64,000 nt of DNA from Phlyctochytrium arcticum (taxonomy: Eukaryota > Chytridiomycota > Chytridiomycetes > Chytridiales > Chytridiaceae): assembly GCA_025602905.1 (NCBI GenBank), contig JAHLKI010000008.1, positions 1 to 64,000 of the forward strand, written 5' to 3'. Shown piece after piece: positions 43,866-55,257 of this stretch (the stretch's first letter is position 1; the number at the start of each line of letters is the position of its first letter). The notes under the pieces were generated by a model that saw nothing but the letters and a program-made list of their open reading frames with translations, did not search any database and had not been told where the DNA came from. The position numbers were made by a program, and so were the translations under genes.

Positions 43866-46800
43866 GTACGAGAGCTTGATTCAAGACTCGGATTTGCTTG
43901 CAACATCCTGGAAGAGTCTGTAGACCAACTTTCTATATCCAGGTGTGACGAACTCACACAAGTAAAAGGCTTTCAAAAAGCTCTCTTTTGCCCCTTTTTT
44001 GAGAAAAAAATCTATAGCCGCACGAGTCCCATCAGGCAGTGACATAAAATTTGTTATTGACGATTCAAGGTGTGTACATTTACATTGCTCCGTTCCGTAA
44101 TACGCAGATCCTGATATTTGTCTCAGTCACCAAGAAGTTTGACCTTAAATTTTTTGTTCCAGCTCTATTTATTCGATTTGTGTGTCTTTTTCCTAATTTA
44201 AGTTTACTTTTAACTATTAATACACTATCTCTTCCTTCTTTGTATCTAGAACGTATGATGTGTCGCCGCTTGGAGAAAGAACGAACGATCGCTCGAACCG
44301 GGGATAATCTTTCTATTTTGGACCATACCGGCATTCCTCAAAATGAATGATTTGGAAGGGTGGCCACTACTACCGCATATCCCCATCGCAATCCAGCATG
44401 GCAAGATTTATCCACAATTTGCTCTCTTGCCCATACCGACAATACCCAACCCTACAACAAGGCCGTACACACATATGTTTACTCCAAATGCTATATATCA
44501 ATTGCATTTCCCATGTCTTACGTGCAGGTCAGTACGCTTGCAAATTTTCCATAAACGTTGCGCTGATGGACCGTTGCCGGCTTCAAAGTGTCCTTTTTGG
44601 CATTGACCAATCTCCCTACCAAAAAAAATCATTTGTAAATCTCCAACAATTGATCTCGAGAGTTTTTTTTCCCCACACCCATCCTTTATAAAAAAAACTT
44701 TTTGGTCATACCCCTCAGGAAATGCGTTGGACAAACTTTATATGTGTTGTGACGGATAGTCTTTACGCAATTTCCCGTAGAGTACAAGAAAGAGAAGAAA
44801 CAGCCAAAACCCCCATGCAAAAAAAAAAAAATTAAAATTAAAAACCGTACCATGCTCCAAGTAAAACGGGATATCATTGGTCTAATTTGAGGGAGAGTCA
44901 AGGTTGGACCAAAAAACCGACACACATTCCACAGACAAAAAAAGTATAGCTAAAACGTAACCCTTTCCTAATCTTTTTTTTTTCTTTCCGTCAGTCAGTT
45001 TTTGGCCAAAACAAAGCAAAGCCAAACACTGACACGTTCGTTTAACAGCTCTATAGGATCTATTATATAATAAGATACGATCGCCGTCAGAAAAGCTCGA
45101 AAGTGGCACAGTTTTGAAGAGAGGGGGCAAAGTCATGAATTATTTTATTATAGTGGCACAGTTGGTTTTGGACAACTATGCCCTCGCTTTGTTCTAAATG
45201 ACTTTAATCCACATATACAGTAGTAGAGGAAAAAACAATAGAATAAGCAGTCAATTTATCTAAAGCACAAATGCTTGCCTGTACTGTATATATATAAGAA
45301 GTGGACGGTGGCCCCTTGAGCCGGTTGCGGCACTGGGGGCCCTGGCTGAACGCTGCGCGCTACTGTATACGGGCATGTAGACCTACCAGATGGTTCAATG
45401 GGTATTCCTTTTAAGATTGGGACATCTTACGCGCATCACAAAGTGCCAGTTAGATTGGTGTGACTCCAATGCCATTTACTTCCTACCTAAAGAAGAAACA
45501 GCACCAAATGTGTCTCTTCCAGGAATGACCCTTTCTTAGCCGCCAACCCATTCCTACCTTGGAGCGAACGTCTGGCCCTCTTTGCCATTCGACTGTAATA
45601 CTGTATTGGCTGATCATTGAGAAGGATCAATCAATGTGCTAAAGTTGGAAGTACAAAATGTATTATACAGTAAATTTTGCAGTAGTTATTGCACCAAAAT
45701 GCCGTGTCATTTCTTCTGAACAATGTTGTGGCAGAAATAAGACATTTTTTGCTCTTGCCAGTGCTGGCTCTTTAGGAAAGGAAAACAGGAGCAGACAGGC
45801 CTACAACAGGATGACTAGATGCTTTTGAAAGCGTACAATATGTTGTAGGTGACAGTTCCTGGATTCTCTTCTTCAAAACAAACCCAGACTGCCTTTTTAT
45901 ACGATTTCACACAATAGGGACACTGGCTAAACTAAGAAATATACAAAACTTTGCACGCTTGCATTGGGTCACTAACATAAAATTTCCCACGATCCAATTA
46001 CTAAGGCGCGATTTTGGCTTGGCAGATTTCTTGAACTACCGAAGTCAGCTTCTTCGCGGATTCAATGCCCCGGTGCACACGTTAGACAAAGGTCCGAACT
46101 AATATGTTGGCCAACTCCATTTGCACCATAAAACCCCATGAGATGCGCTTGGTGAGTTGCTCCAATAGAAATGCTTTACCATTGGAGATGATGCGGCATA
46201 TAAATGTACGAACCTGTTGGTGGCACTGTTGCTATCTTGGGCGGTGATTTTTGGTACATGCTGCCTTCCACACTTGGGCGAGACAACCTTAGTCTTATTA
46301 ACTTGACGGAGTAGTACGCACAACTATAGGCTCAAATTTGCAAATGCTCATGTAGTTTTTGTGAGGGAATTTCACAAGTGCCTAATTCAGCTGAGCATTG
46401 GATATCTACCCACGCCCAATAATGAATACAATCATAATGTTTTTGAAAGTGACTGGACTACCATCGGTTCTAAACTGTTGGTTCAGGTTGAGGGTCCTTC
46501 AATGGTCTGGGAGATAATCAAACTTTTGTATGAACCGCCAATTTTGAAAGAATTCCATTCAAATCTCGACATACTGATTTCGAAGAAGACAATGGGATTA
46601 TTGTCAGTGAAATGATTTTAGCAGTTACATTCTACCATGTCTTCAGCAAGGACAAATTGGCAAATTAAGACAATTCTCAGAACCATACTCAACTTTTAGA
46701 TATTGTCACCGGTCTCTGTGAAGATGAGCAGTATTCAGGGTCAAGATATTCAACATGCATATCCATTACCTATGCAATTACTATTCACAAGTTGTATGGG

Positions 46801-47222
46801 CAAGCAAGGAAGGGATCGGTGTATATCATACCTACATTTTTGCCAGATCTCTTGCATGTCATTCACTGAGCGGACACTTCTTCTCCGATACATTTCCATT
46901 TTGTTATTTTTGTCTCTTCACCTCCTGCTTCACCTCATTTGGTGGAGATCAAAATTAAAATTCTTCCCTACATTGTACCCGAGCGAAGCGAGGGTTTACC
47001 CTCTCGTAAACATAAAAGGATAAATGTGTACATATACTCCCTATATCCGAAACATGACTCCCTATCCTTTTTTTAATTGACTGTCACAACACAACACACA
47101 AAAAAAAATGGACGTGGGAAAAACCCTCAATTACGCGATTTCTAGTACGACTAAAAAGATAAAACTGTATACCGTTCAGAGAAAACCTAAACGATCCCAG
47201 AACAGAAGAGATGATGTTGTGA
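43866..47222. other. AT-rich gene-poor region
   Basis: About 3.3 kb with many homopolymers. Short frames (for example 46361-46615 on + and 46099-46323 on -) are not recognised. A GC-rich island at about 45301-45380 and a pair of adjacent hairpins at 46980-47011 stand out. No RNA gene could be folded with confidence. Confidence 0.4.
46980..47011 (+). repeat. Hairpin motif CGAGCGAAGCGAG followed by GTTTAC/GTAAAC stem
   Basis: CGAGCGAAGCGAG resembles the reverse complement of the CTCGCTTCGCTCG words in aconitase intron 1. Immediately after it, GTTTAC (46994-46999) pairs with GTAAAC (47006-47011). Confidence 0.6.
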
Positions 47223-47870
47223 AGTAGTGGGATAACACTAGTCACCAACCAACCACCGAACACCCCCAATCTTTGCTTTCTTACCCTCATCGTCTCCTAC
47301 TACAGTACTTCAGAGTCCACCCCTAACATCCCAGCCGTGTAATGGATATACCCGAGACTCAAAAAAAGGGTTGAATTTCCTTCCCTCCGGTATTGCAAAA
47401 ATATTGGTCTATATACATAAAACTTGCAGAATAAAACTATACCTAACAACAACAACAAGTAGTGGGGACCATCCACCAATCTTTTGCATTTCTACCGTAG
47501 TACTTCATATACCCGAACGGTTGATTTTTGTCCCCCTCATTGTTTTGCAAAAGTACTTGGTCTATATACATTGCAGATAAAACTATAACTACACCAAAAG
47601 AGTAGTGGAATACCAACCAATCTGTTGCATTCTACCGTCGTACTTCATATACCCGAACGGTTGAATTTCTCCCCTCATTGTTTTGCAAAAAGGTATTTAC
47701 CGTTCACCCAAAACAAGAAGAAGATATGGAGTGGGATAACCCCACCCAACCACCCATTTTGGCAGTCTTACCCTCCTACCGTCTCCTACTACAGTACTTC
47801 AGAGTTCCACCCCCCAAAAAAGAATATGACTATAGGTTGTTTGCAAAGTTGTTTGGTCTTTGGACCATAT
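47223..47870 (+). repeat. Degenerate tandem array
   Basis: Recurring words: AGTAGTGG(G/A)A at about 47225, 47459, 47602 and AGTGGGATA at 47729; ATATACCCGA(A/G) before GGTTGA at 47346, 47509 and 47648; TTTTGCAAAA and GGTCTATATACAT. The unit length drifts (about 125-235 bp), implying four eroded units. Non-coding. Confidence 0.65.
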
Positions 47871-48067
47871 ATACATTACTGTACCCGTATGTAGAATTGC
47901 CCGCTCAATCCGTCCTCGAGTATGATTCAACATTCACATCCATCAGGTAAATTCACAAAAAAGACCGCAAAAATAGTAATGAATGAATGAACGAAAAAAA
48001 AACCACATGTTTTTAATACGTGCACCATACAAAAGAAGATAATAATAAAACAACTAAAAAAAAACAA

Positions 48068-50802
48068 CTATTGCTTCTTGGCAGCAGCAGCCTCAGCCAT
48101 CAAATTCAACGCCGATCCAGCCTTAAACCACTCAATCTGTCCTTGATTAAACGTATGGTTCAATTTAATGTCCACACTCTTGCCATCCGGTTTGTTGACA
48201 CGGAGGGTAACGGGTTTGCCAGGGGCAAAAGAGGTGAGTCCGAGGATAGAGACTTTATCGGCGGGGTCAATCTTGTTGTAATCTTTAGGATCGGCAAAAG
48301 TGAGAGGCAACATGCCCTGTTTCTTGAGATTGGTTTCGTGGATTCGGGCAAAGGATTTGACAATGACGGCGACACCGCCCAGGTGACGGACTTCGAGGGC
48401 AGCATGTTCACGGGATGAACCTTCACCGTAGTTTTCGTCGCCAATGACGACCCAGGGCATGGATTTGGCCTTGTAGGCACGGGCGGTCTGGGGGACAGGT
48501 TCGAATTTACTGGTGAGCAAGTTTTTGACCGAGTTGGCCTTTTCGTTTTCAATGTTGATGGCGCCAATCAACATGTTGTTGGAAATGTTGTCGAGATGGC
48601 CACGGTATTTAAGCCATGGGCCGGCCATGGAAATGTGGTCGGTGGTACACTTGCCCTTGACTTTGATGAGGATGGGAATGTTTTCATAGTCTTTGCCATT
48701 CCATTTGGAAAAGGGGGTCAGGAGTTGAAGACGGTCGGACGAGGGGGAGACGGCGACATTGACGTTGGAGCGGTCGGCGGGTGGGGCAGAGTAGGTGTTT
48801 TCGCCGGGGTCGTAGCCGCGGGGAGGAAGTTCGTTGCCGTGGGGAGCCTCAAACTTGAAATCCTTGCCGTCCTTGGTCTTCAAAGTATCGGTCAAGGGGT
48901 TGAAGCGGAGATCACCGGCAAAGACCATGGCGGTAACGAGTTCGGGGCTGGTGACAAAGGCGTGGGTGGCGGGGTTGGCGTCGTTACGGCCGGTAAAGTT
49001 TCGGTTGTAAGAGGTGACAATCGAGTTGGCTTCACCCTTCTTGACGTCCTGACGATCCCATTGACCAATGCAAGGGCCACAGGCGTTGGCGAGAACCTTG
49101 CCGTTAATCTTTTCAAAGACTGCCATTTGACCGTCGCGTTCAATGGTGGCGCGAATCTGTTCGGAACCGGGGGTCACGATAAACTCGGACTTTGCTTCGA
49201 CACCGGCATCCAAAGCTTGCTGGGCGAGACTGGCGGAGCGGGCCATGTCTTCGTAGGAAGAGTTGGTGCAAGAGCCAATCAGACCCACCTTCATTTCAAA
49301 GGGCCAGTTGTTGGTTTTGGCGGCTTCGGCAAACTTGCTGATGGGAGTGCACAGATCGGGGGTAAAGGGGCCGTTGATGTGGGGCTCGAGGGTGTTGAGG
49401 TCAATTTCCACGATTTGGTCGTACTTTGCGCCCTTGTCGGCCGTCAGGTTGTGGCGGAAAGCAGTAGCGTACTCGGCAATGTCGCCACGGTTGGTGGCCT
49501 TCAAGTAGTCGGCCATGCGGTGGTTGAAGGGAAAGAGGGAAGTAGTGGCTCCGATTTCGGCACCCATGTTGCAAATGGTGGCCATGCCTGTGCAAGAAAT
49601 AGAGTCGACACCGTCACCAAAGTACTCGACAATAGCGCCCGTTCCTCCCTTGACGGTGAGGATACCCGCGACCTTCAAGATGACATCCTTGGCAGACGTC
49701 CAGCCATTCATTTTGCCGGTGAGCTTGACACCAATGACTTTGGGGCACTTGAGTTCCCAAGGGATGTTGGCCATGACATCGACGGCATCGGCACCACCGA
49801 CACCGACAGCAACCATGCCGAGTCCACCGGCGTTGGGAGTGTGCGAGTCGGTTCCAATCATGAGGCCGCCTGGGAAGGCATAGTTTTCCAGAATGATTTG
49901 GTGGATAATGCCCGAGCCGGGTTGCCAAAAGCCGATACCGTACTTGGCGGTGCAGGTGGCCAAAAAGTCGTAGACTTCCTTGTTAATGTCCTTGGCGCGG
50001 GGGAGATCCTTGAGTCCGCCCTTTTGGGCTTCAATCAAGTGGTCGCAGTGGACGGTGGTGGGGACGGCGACGGTGGGGAGACCGGCCGACATGAATTGGA
50101 GGAGGGCCATTTGGGCGGTAGCGTCCTGGCAAGCGACGCGATCGGGACGGAGCTTCAAGTAGGAAGTACCACGGACGATATCCTGTTCCTTGGCCTTGTC
50201 CAAATGTCCATACACAATCTTTTCCGCCAGTGTCAGGGGGTGTTGCAGTCTGTGTTTTTTTTCGTGCGTGCATGAGTTTCATTGTCTGAAATACATTCAA
50301 AGACACACTACTCACCGGTCACGAACGATTTTGAGATTGGATTCAATGCGTTCATAGTTGATGTGCTTGTCCTTTTCAAAGATGGACATTTTGACCTTTT
50401 GGTCGGCAATGCTTGCATAGCATCGCACGCTGCCAGCCACCGACTTGCGGGCTGCCTGTTGACGTTGTTTTGGTTAGTTTTTGGTAAAGTGTGGAAACAA
50501 CTCTTGTCTAGACACTAGATGCTCCTCGCCCTTTGGGCTCGTCGCTAATGCTCTGCAAAATCGTTCCTCGCCCATCCATTTTTCCTCACGGAAAAATGTC
50601 TGGGCCAAGAAGTGGCCTCGCTTCGCTCGGCGTCCTGGCTCGCTGTCGCTCGCACTCGATTTTGCTTTGCAAAATCGTCCCTCGCCCATCCATTTTTCCT
50701 CGCCCTCGCTTCGCTCGCGCTCGAAAAAAAATGTCTGGGACGGGCTCGTCGGATGCTCGGCCTCGGGCAACTCACCTGCGAGATTGAGCGTGAAGCCAGC
50801 AT
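48068..50802 (-). CDS. ACO1: Aconitate hydratase, mitochondrial
   Basis: TCA-cycle enzyme converting citrate to isocitrate through a [4Fe-4S] cluster; 782 aa. Exons (minus): 50776-50802, 50316-50455, 48068-50249, all phases agree. The N terminus is a mitochondrial presequence ([24 protein letters not shown]), basic and lacking acidic residues, split by intron 1. Mature domain starts near [10 protein letters not shown]. Motifs: [29 protein letters not shown], cluster ligands in [12 protein letters not shown] and [20 protein letters not shown], and [15 protein letters not shown] in the swivel domain. Intron 1 is 320 bp, five times the usual size here, and holds hairpin repeats. Long open frames on the opposite strand (48596-50275) are shadows of codon bias. 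Confidence 0.97.
50456..50775 (-). other. Oversized intron 1 of aconitase with hairpin direct repeats
   Basis: The intron runs from GTGAGT to AACAG. On the plus strand it contains two copies of GCAAAATCGT(T/C)CCTCGCCCATCCATTTTTCCTC, at 50555 and 50668. Each copy ends in a foldback (TTTTTCCTCACGGAAAAA in the first, a longer CTCGCTTCGCTCG-bearing one in the second) and then AATGTCTGGG. GCCCTTTGGGC at 50528-50538 is another small stem. Confidence 0.85.
50555..50742 (+). repeat. Two imperfect direct repeats with internal hairpins
   Basis: Units at about 50555-50604 and 50668-50739 share both ends, but the second has an extra ~20-bp GC-rich hairpin insert. CCTCGCTTCGCTCG occurs in the spacer (about 50616) and again inside unit 2 (about 50704). 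Confidence 0.8.
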
Positions 50803-51405
50803 GGCAGTGTAAAGAGTATGGGGTGTGAGATTCAGTTGTTGTGAGTGGGGTGTGTACTTGGATCAGGAAGTAAGTCTGTCCGTTCGCCAGGCGGAATCAA
50901 GAAAGCAACAAAAGCAAGATGGAGATGCAAGATGCTGGCTAACCTGGGTGGTTGCAAAAATGGGCGGGGGGGATCCATCGGGCAGCCAGTGGCGACCGCA
51001 AAACTGTGCCACTGTGAGATGGTGACTGTGCCGTAGTGATGAGATACGCCCAATTCATTTTGCAGATTTAATTTTTCCGCATTTCTCACGAGAGGCGGCT
51101 CTGTGTTATGCCCATTGCCCATTGCCCATGGGAGGGATTCTAATGGATATTCCCTGGGGATGGGTTTATCCCATGGTGTTTTTTGCATACAGTATCGCTG
51201 TTTGCATAGAGTACTTCTGTCGATGGAGTTGGTGCAGGGCTCTCACCCAGAAAACAGAAAAGCACGCGCCTTTCGGGGGCATCTTCATCGCGCGGAAGAT
51301 TCCGGGTTGGCTAAACGCGTGTGTTGTTTGTTACATTCAGTCGATCGACTGTTCATCTGATTCTGAGTCGACGCGTTTGCACTTTAATCTTATTATGACT
51401 TGTTA
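50803..51405. other. Intergenic, promoter of aconitase
   Basis: About 600 bp between the aconitase start and the 3' end of the next minus-strand gene. Nothing else recognised. Confidence 0.5.
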
Positions 51406-53031
51406 TTAGACATCAGCTGCAGGAGTAGGAGGAGTAGTCACGGGGGGAGTAACGACAGGGGGAGTAATAGGAGGAGGGGGAGGAGTGGCAGGGTGGTGCA
51501 GCGAGTGCAATGACTGGCGAGACTGCGGGCGGGAGAGAGACAGATTCGAGAGGGACCGCGCCCGGGCTTCTTGGCCGACGTGCACGGGCAGAATTCCAGG
51601 TTCTTCGTTCGTGTTGGTCGCGAGAATCTGATGATGATGCGCTGCTGCTGCGGGACTCGTGCTTTTGGCTTTGGTGACTGGGACTGCACTCGTCGCATGA
51701 CCACCACTCTCACTGGGCCCTGCTGAATCAGCTGACTTGGATCTAGACCGCCGCCTGCGCCACAGACACCCGAGCGCAAACACGACGACGGCGACCATCG
51801 CAACCACGGCAAACGGCACGCCCAGGGCAATGCTCAAACTGCGCTTAGTACTCGTGACAGCCTCGCTCTTGTCCTGCGCCATCTGCGCCAGGAACACGCG
51901 GTCTTCCGAGCACGGCGTGACAGTCGATGGCGGGGCGGTCAGAGTCACTGTGCTCCAGACAGTCTGGGTCGTGGTCACAGAAGGCTGCTCCATCGCATAC
52001 CCTTGGATACTCCCGTCCTCCCGTCCGGCTATCACCCATTCCCCCAGTTTGGCCAAGCCACTGACTTTGGCTAGTCCAGACCCATACTCTCGCCCCACTA
52101 CATCCGTCCTATGGCATACATACATCTCGTTAGCCTCAACGCACACTTTCAATGTGTACAAACTCATGAAATAAACTCACGTAAAATCAAACTGCCCAAC
52201 TCGGTAGTCACTCCCATTCTTGAAAGGCCACACCCACGTATTGCCATCCCCAACCGGGAACCCTTGCATTTCTCTTGCTTCATACCCAGCAACGCTCACC
52301 AGACTCCCTGTAAATTCATTCCACGCGTATCCTTTGCTGTCCGTCCACAGGTACGGATCGTCCGCGTTGGAACTAAAGAACGTCGACGTAAGATTGGTGG
52401 ATGCACAGGTGGGGGTCACTGAATTCAAAGAGCAGGCTTGAATCGCACTGGCCCCGTCTTTGGGCCCAACAAACAACGTAGATCCAATCGTCGAGACCAG
52501 CATCGGGAATTGCCTATATCATTTCACAATCAATCAATATATACTCAAACATTGTAACGATAGATTTACTCACACAGGCAATGCAGCACTCGCCCCCGCA
52601 TACGCATTCAGTACTCGTACGGCACTCGTTCCCCCACTCACAGGCTCACTCCCCAAATCCACTCGCCACACTCCATCCGCCGCACCCACATACCCCCACT
52701 TGCCCCATGTCGCTATTCTATACCCAGGACTGGTCCCCAATCCCCAGAATCCTTTCAACTGACACGATGCAGTATCCCACACCCAGAGACTAGGCGTATT
52801 CCCGTCTGTCGTATACAGGTACCCCCCGTAAAACACTCCCTGCCCCGCATTCGGTTTATACTCGGTCGATGTACACAGTTTGGTCGTTGTATTTCCACTC
52901 TGAGAGTAAAGACGTAAGTACCCTCCCGCTGTCCGTCCCGTCTGTACTGCAACCAACGATCCCCGCGTCGTCAGTGTCGTGACAGGCAACCCATCATTCT
53001 CGATCGTGAGCGTATGGTTGTTTTGAGCCAT
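51406..53031 (-). CDS. Single-pass membrane protein with propeller-like ectodomain
   Basis: 497 aa, exons (minus) 52574-53031, 52181-52513, 51406-52108; introns 60 and 72 bp, phases agree. The first ~290 residues read like kelch/WD-type blades: repeated short beta-rich units with Gly-Tyr-Leu and Trp (GGYLRLYSQSG, GGYLYTTDGN...LWVWD, GYRIATWGKWGYVGAADGVWRVDLG, LGEWVIAGREDGSIQGY). A hydrophobic span (SLSIALGVPFAVVAMVAVVVFALGC) followed by WRRRR gives N-out/C-in topology. The cytosolic tail is Ser-rich and ends in Pro/Val/Thr repeats. No signal peptide is seen at the first ATG; the frame is open a little upstream, so a short 5' exon may be missing. Family not recognised. Confidence 0.8.
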
Positions 53032-55257
53032 AATTTGCCTTTCTATTCTATGAAATGAAAATACTCAGCACAAAAAAAGAACAGGACGGATGTACGGGAG
53101 AATTCACTTTTTACTGCTCCTTCTCTTGTTTAAGGGTATTATCCCCCATCTTTGCATTCTCTTTTCAAAAATTCTCCGAGGAGATGGTAGATACTATATT
53201 TAACATTGATGGCCCCAGATCCTCCTTCCGGAACATTTCTTTTGGCATAACTTTCTTTTTTTCGTTAGATCCCGCAAAATGGCCAAATGATCTTGTATCT
53301 GTAATTTCTCTCTCACTGCCCCACACCACATCACACCATCACACCATCATCATCAACATTTTATTTATTTTTCCCGTCCATATGCCTCACAACATGTTCT
53401 TTTCCTTCTTCTTTCTTCATAGCCTGGACAATACATACATACGACAACGTACAAAAAAACCATTCAGATCCCGAACGAAAAAAAAAGATATTTGACTCTA
53501 TGAGCAAAAAAAGCAGTGATCCAAGCATGAGTCTCTGAAATATCATTCGGCTCTCATCAACATTATCCGCAAAATTCGGGTATACAGTCTCTTTCTACCT
53601 TTATTTTTCCCAAAAATCCTATTGGGGTTCTCGTCAGTAGGTATATAATGCCATCTTTGCCAAAGTATTATATATGCCCGTGTGTGCGATGATATACTCG
53701 TCATCTTGAACCAAACAATGCTGCATCAAACAACGTGCGTATATATACATTATATCTTTGTCCCACAAAACCAAAAAAAAAACGGTCTGACCGTTATATC
53801 CTCATATCAATTCATTGATTCCCCCATTCTATGTTTTTTCGTCCAGATTATGAGTTTTTTTTTATAACCGAGACTGCAACCAAGACCGGCCAAAGGATAA
53901 ACTGGACACCCTAGTCCCCATTTTTTCGCCCTTTCCTTCCTAAATGACTTGAACTTCAAAGATCATCTTGTTTTCGTTTTTACGCCAAGTACAGTACACA
54001 ACCGCCAAAAAGACCCAAACAAGCCAAAAAAATTAGACCGACTTGGACGAGGAAAGACTTTTGGATGAAAAGGAGCTTTTATGCTGGGGCCAAGCAAATG
54101 GGAAAAGCCGAAACCCAAAAAAACGGTGGGTTGTTTGCCACGAAATGTCGTAGTGGCACAGTCATACCTCCAATTGTGAGAAAAACGACACGTTGAAGCT
54201 TTGCGCCGAATTTTTTTTTGATATGGGATACTTGCTCTACACAATGGCGTTCCATAAGAATACGGTGTGACCATCCACTTACGCATCCAAAACAACAACT
54301 TTTAGCTATACAAAACATAAAAAAAACAGAATAGAAATCCTAACCCCCCCAAGATATAAAACACGAGACTGCACTCACATCTCCCAAATTCCCCCGTCAA
54401 CAGTCATAGTAGGGATACCCCCCTGGAGTTTTATGGAACATCCCCATCGTCTTCAATCGCTTGGTCATTTAGGTAAGGCGTTACAGAACTTTATGGGCGA
54501 ATCAAATACCCAATCCCCGGATTTTTGGCAAACAAGACGAATCTGTTGCAGGTGGCTGTACATTAACCGTAAAGTGGTGACGTACCCTCCCGCCGAGAAT
54601 GAATGTTACAAGGCCTAGGCCTTGACGGATACGATACCGTAGGATGTAGGGTCCTATTCTCTCCATATCAGAAAAAAAAATGTCGTGGGTAGAAAACGTT
54701 GCATGTCAATTTGATACACATTTCTTGTTACATGGGAGGATTGACCTACACCCGTTCCCTCATCCAACCTACTGGGTCGCATTCCCACGTAAATAGCCGA
54801 ATCGGATAGCCCGTAAATACACCGATATCGGGATGTGCAGTGAGTTCCATTTTGTTTTCGCACTTTCATGTCTGGCATCATCCTACCCCTTTCATTTTTT
54901 GTTTCTTGCATTCCCTTTGTACTTGCACATGTTTGCAGCAATTCCCACGTTTCGTATCCTGCACTGACGACATGCCGGATAGAGACTTGAAGAAAGCTCT
55001 GAATTCGAAAACATGCTCGTTTGATCTTTGTTATCATCCAGAAATGATATGAGAGATAGGAATAATAATACAATTTTTGCGGAACGTTTTGCCATACAGG
55101 CCTTCTTTCTTGCATGCAGTCTTTTCCTCAACTCCCTTTCTTTGTTCCCGAGTATCCCGAATTTTGCGGATATCTACATACCTACACCTATCTATGAGGC
55201 AAACAATCGAACAAAACATATTTGCCTTGCTGTAACTAGCTACTAAATCAGATTTCC
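53032..55257. other. 2.2 kb intergenic region, no gene recognised
   Basis: T/A-homopolymer-rich. May contain a missing 5' exon of the propeller-like protein near its left end. No RNA or repeats could be supported. Confidence 0.4.

Noticed and set aside
48596..50275. 559-codon open frame on the plus strand
   Set aside because: It lies entirely antisense to the aconitase coding exon, has Gly/Val-rich low-information composition, and is explained by strong codon bias on the other strand.
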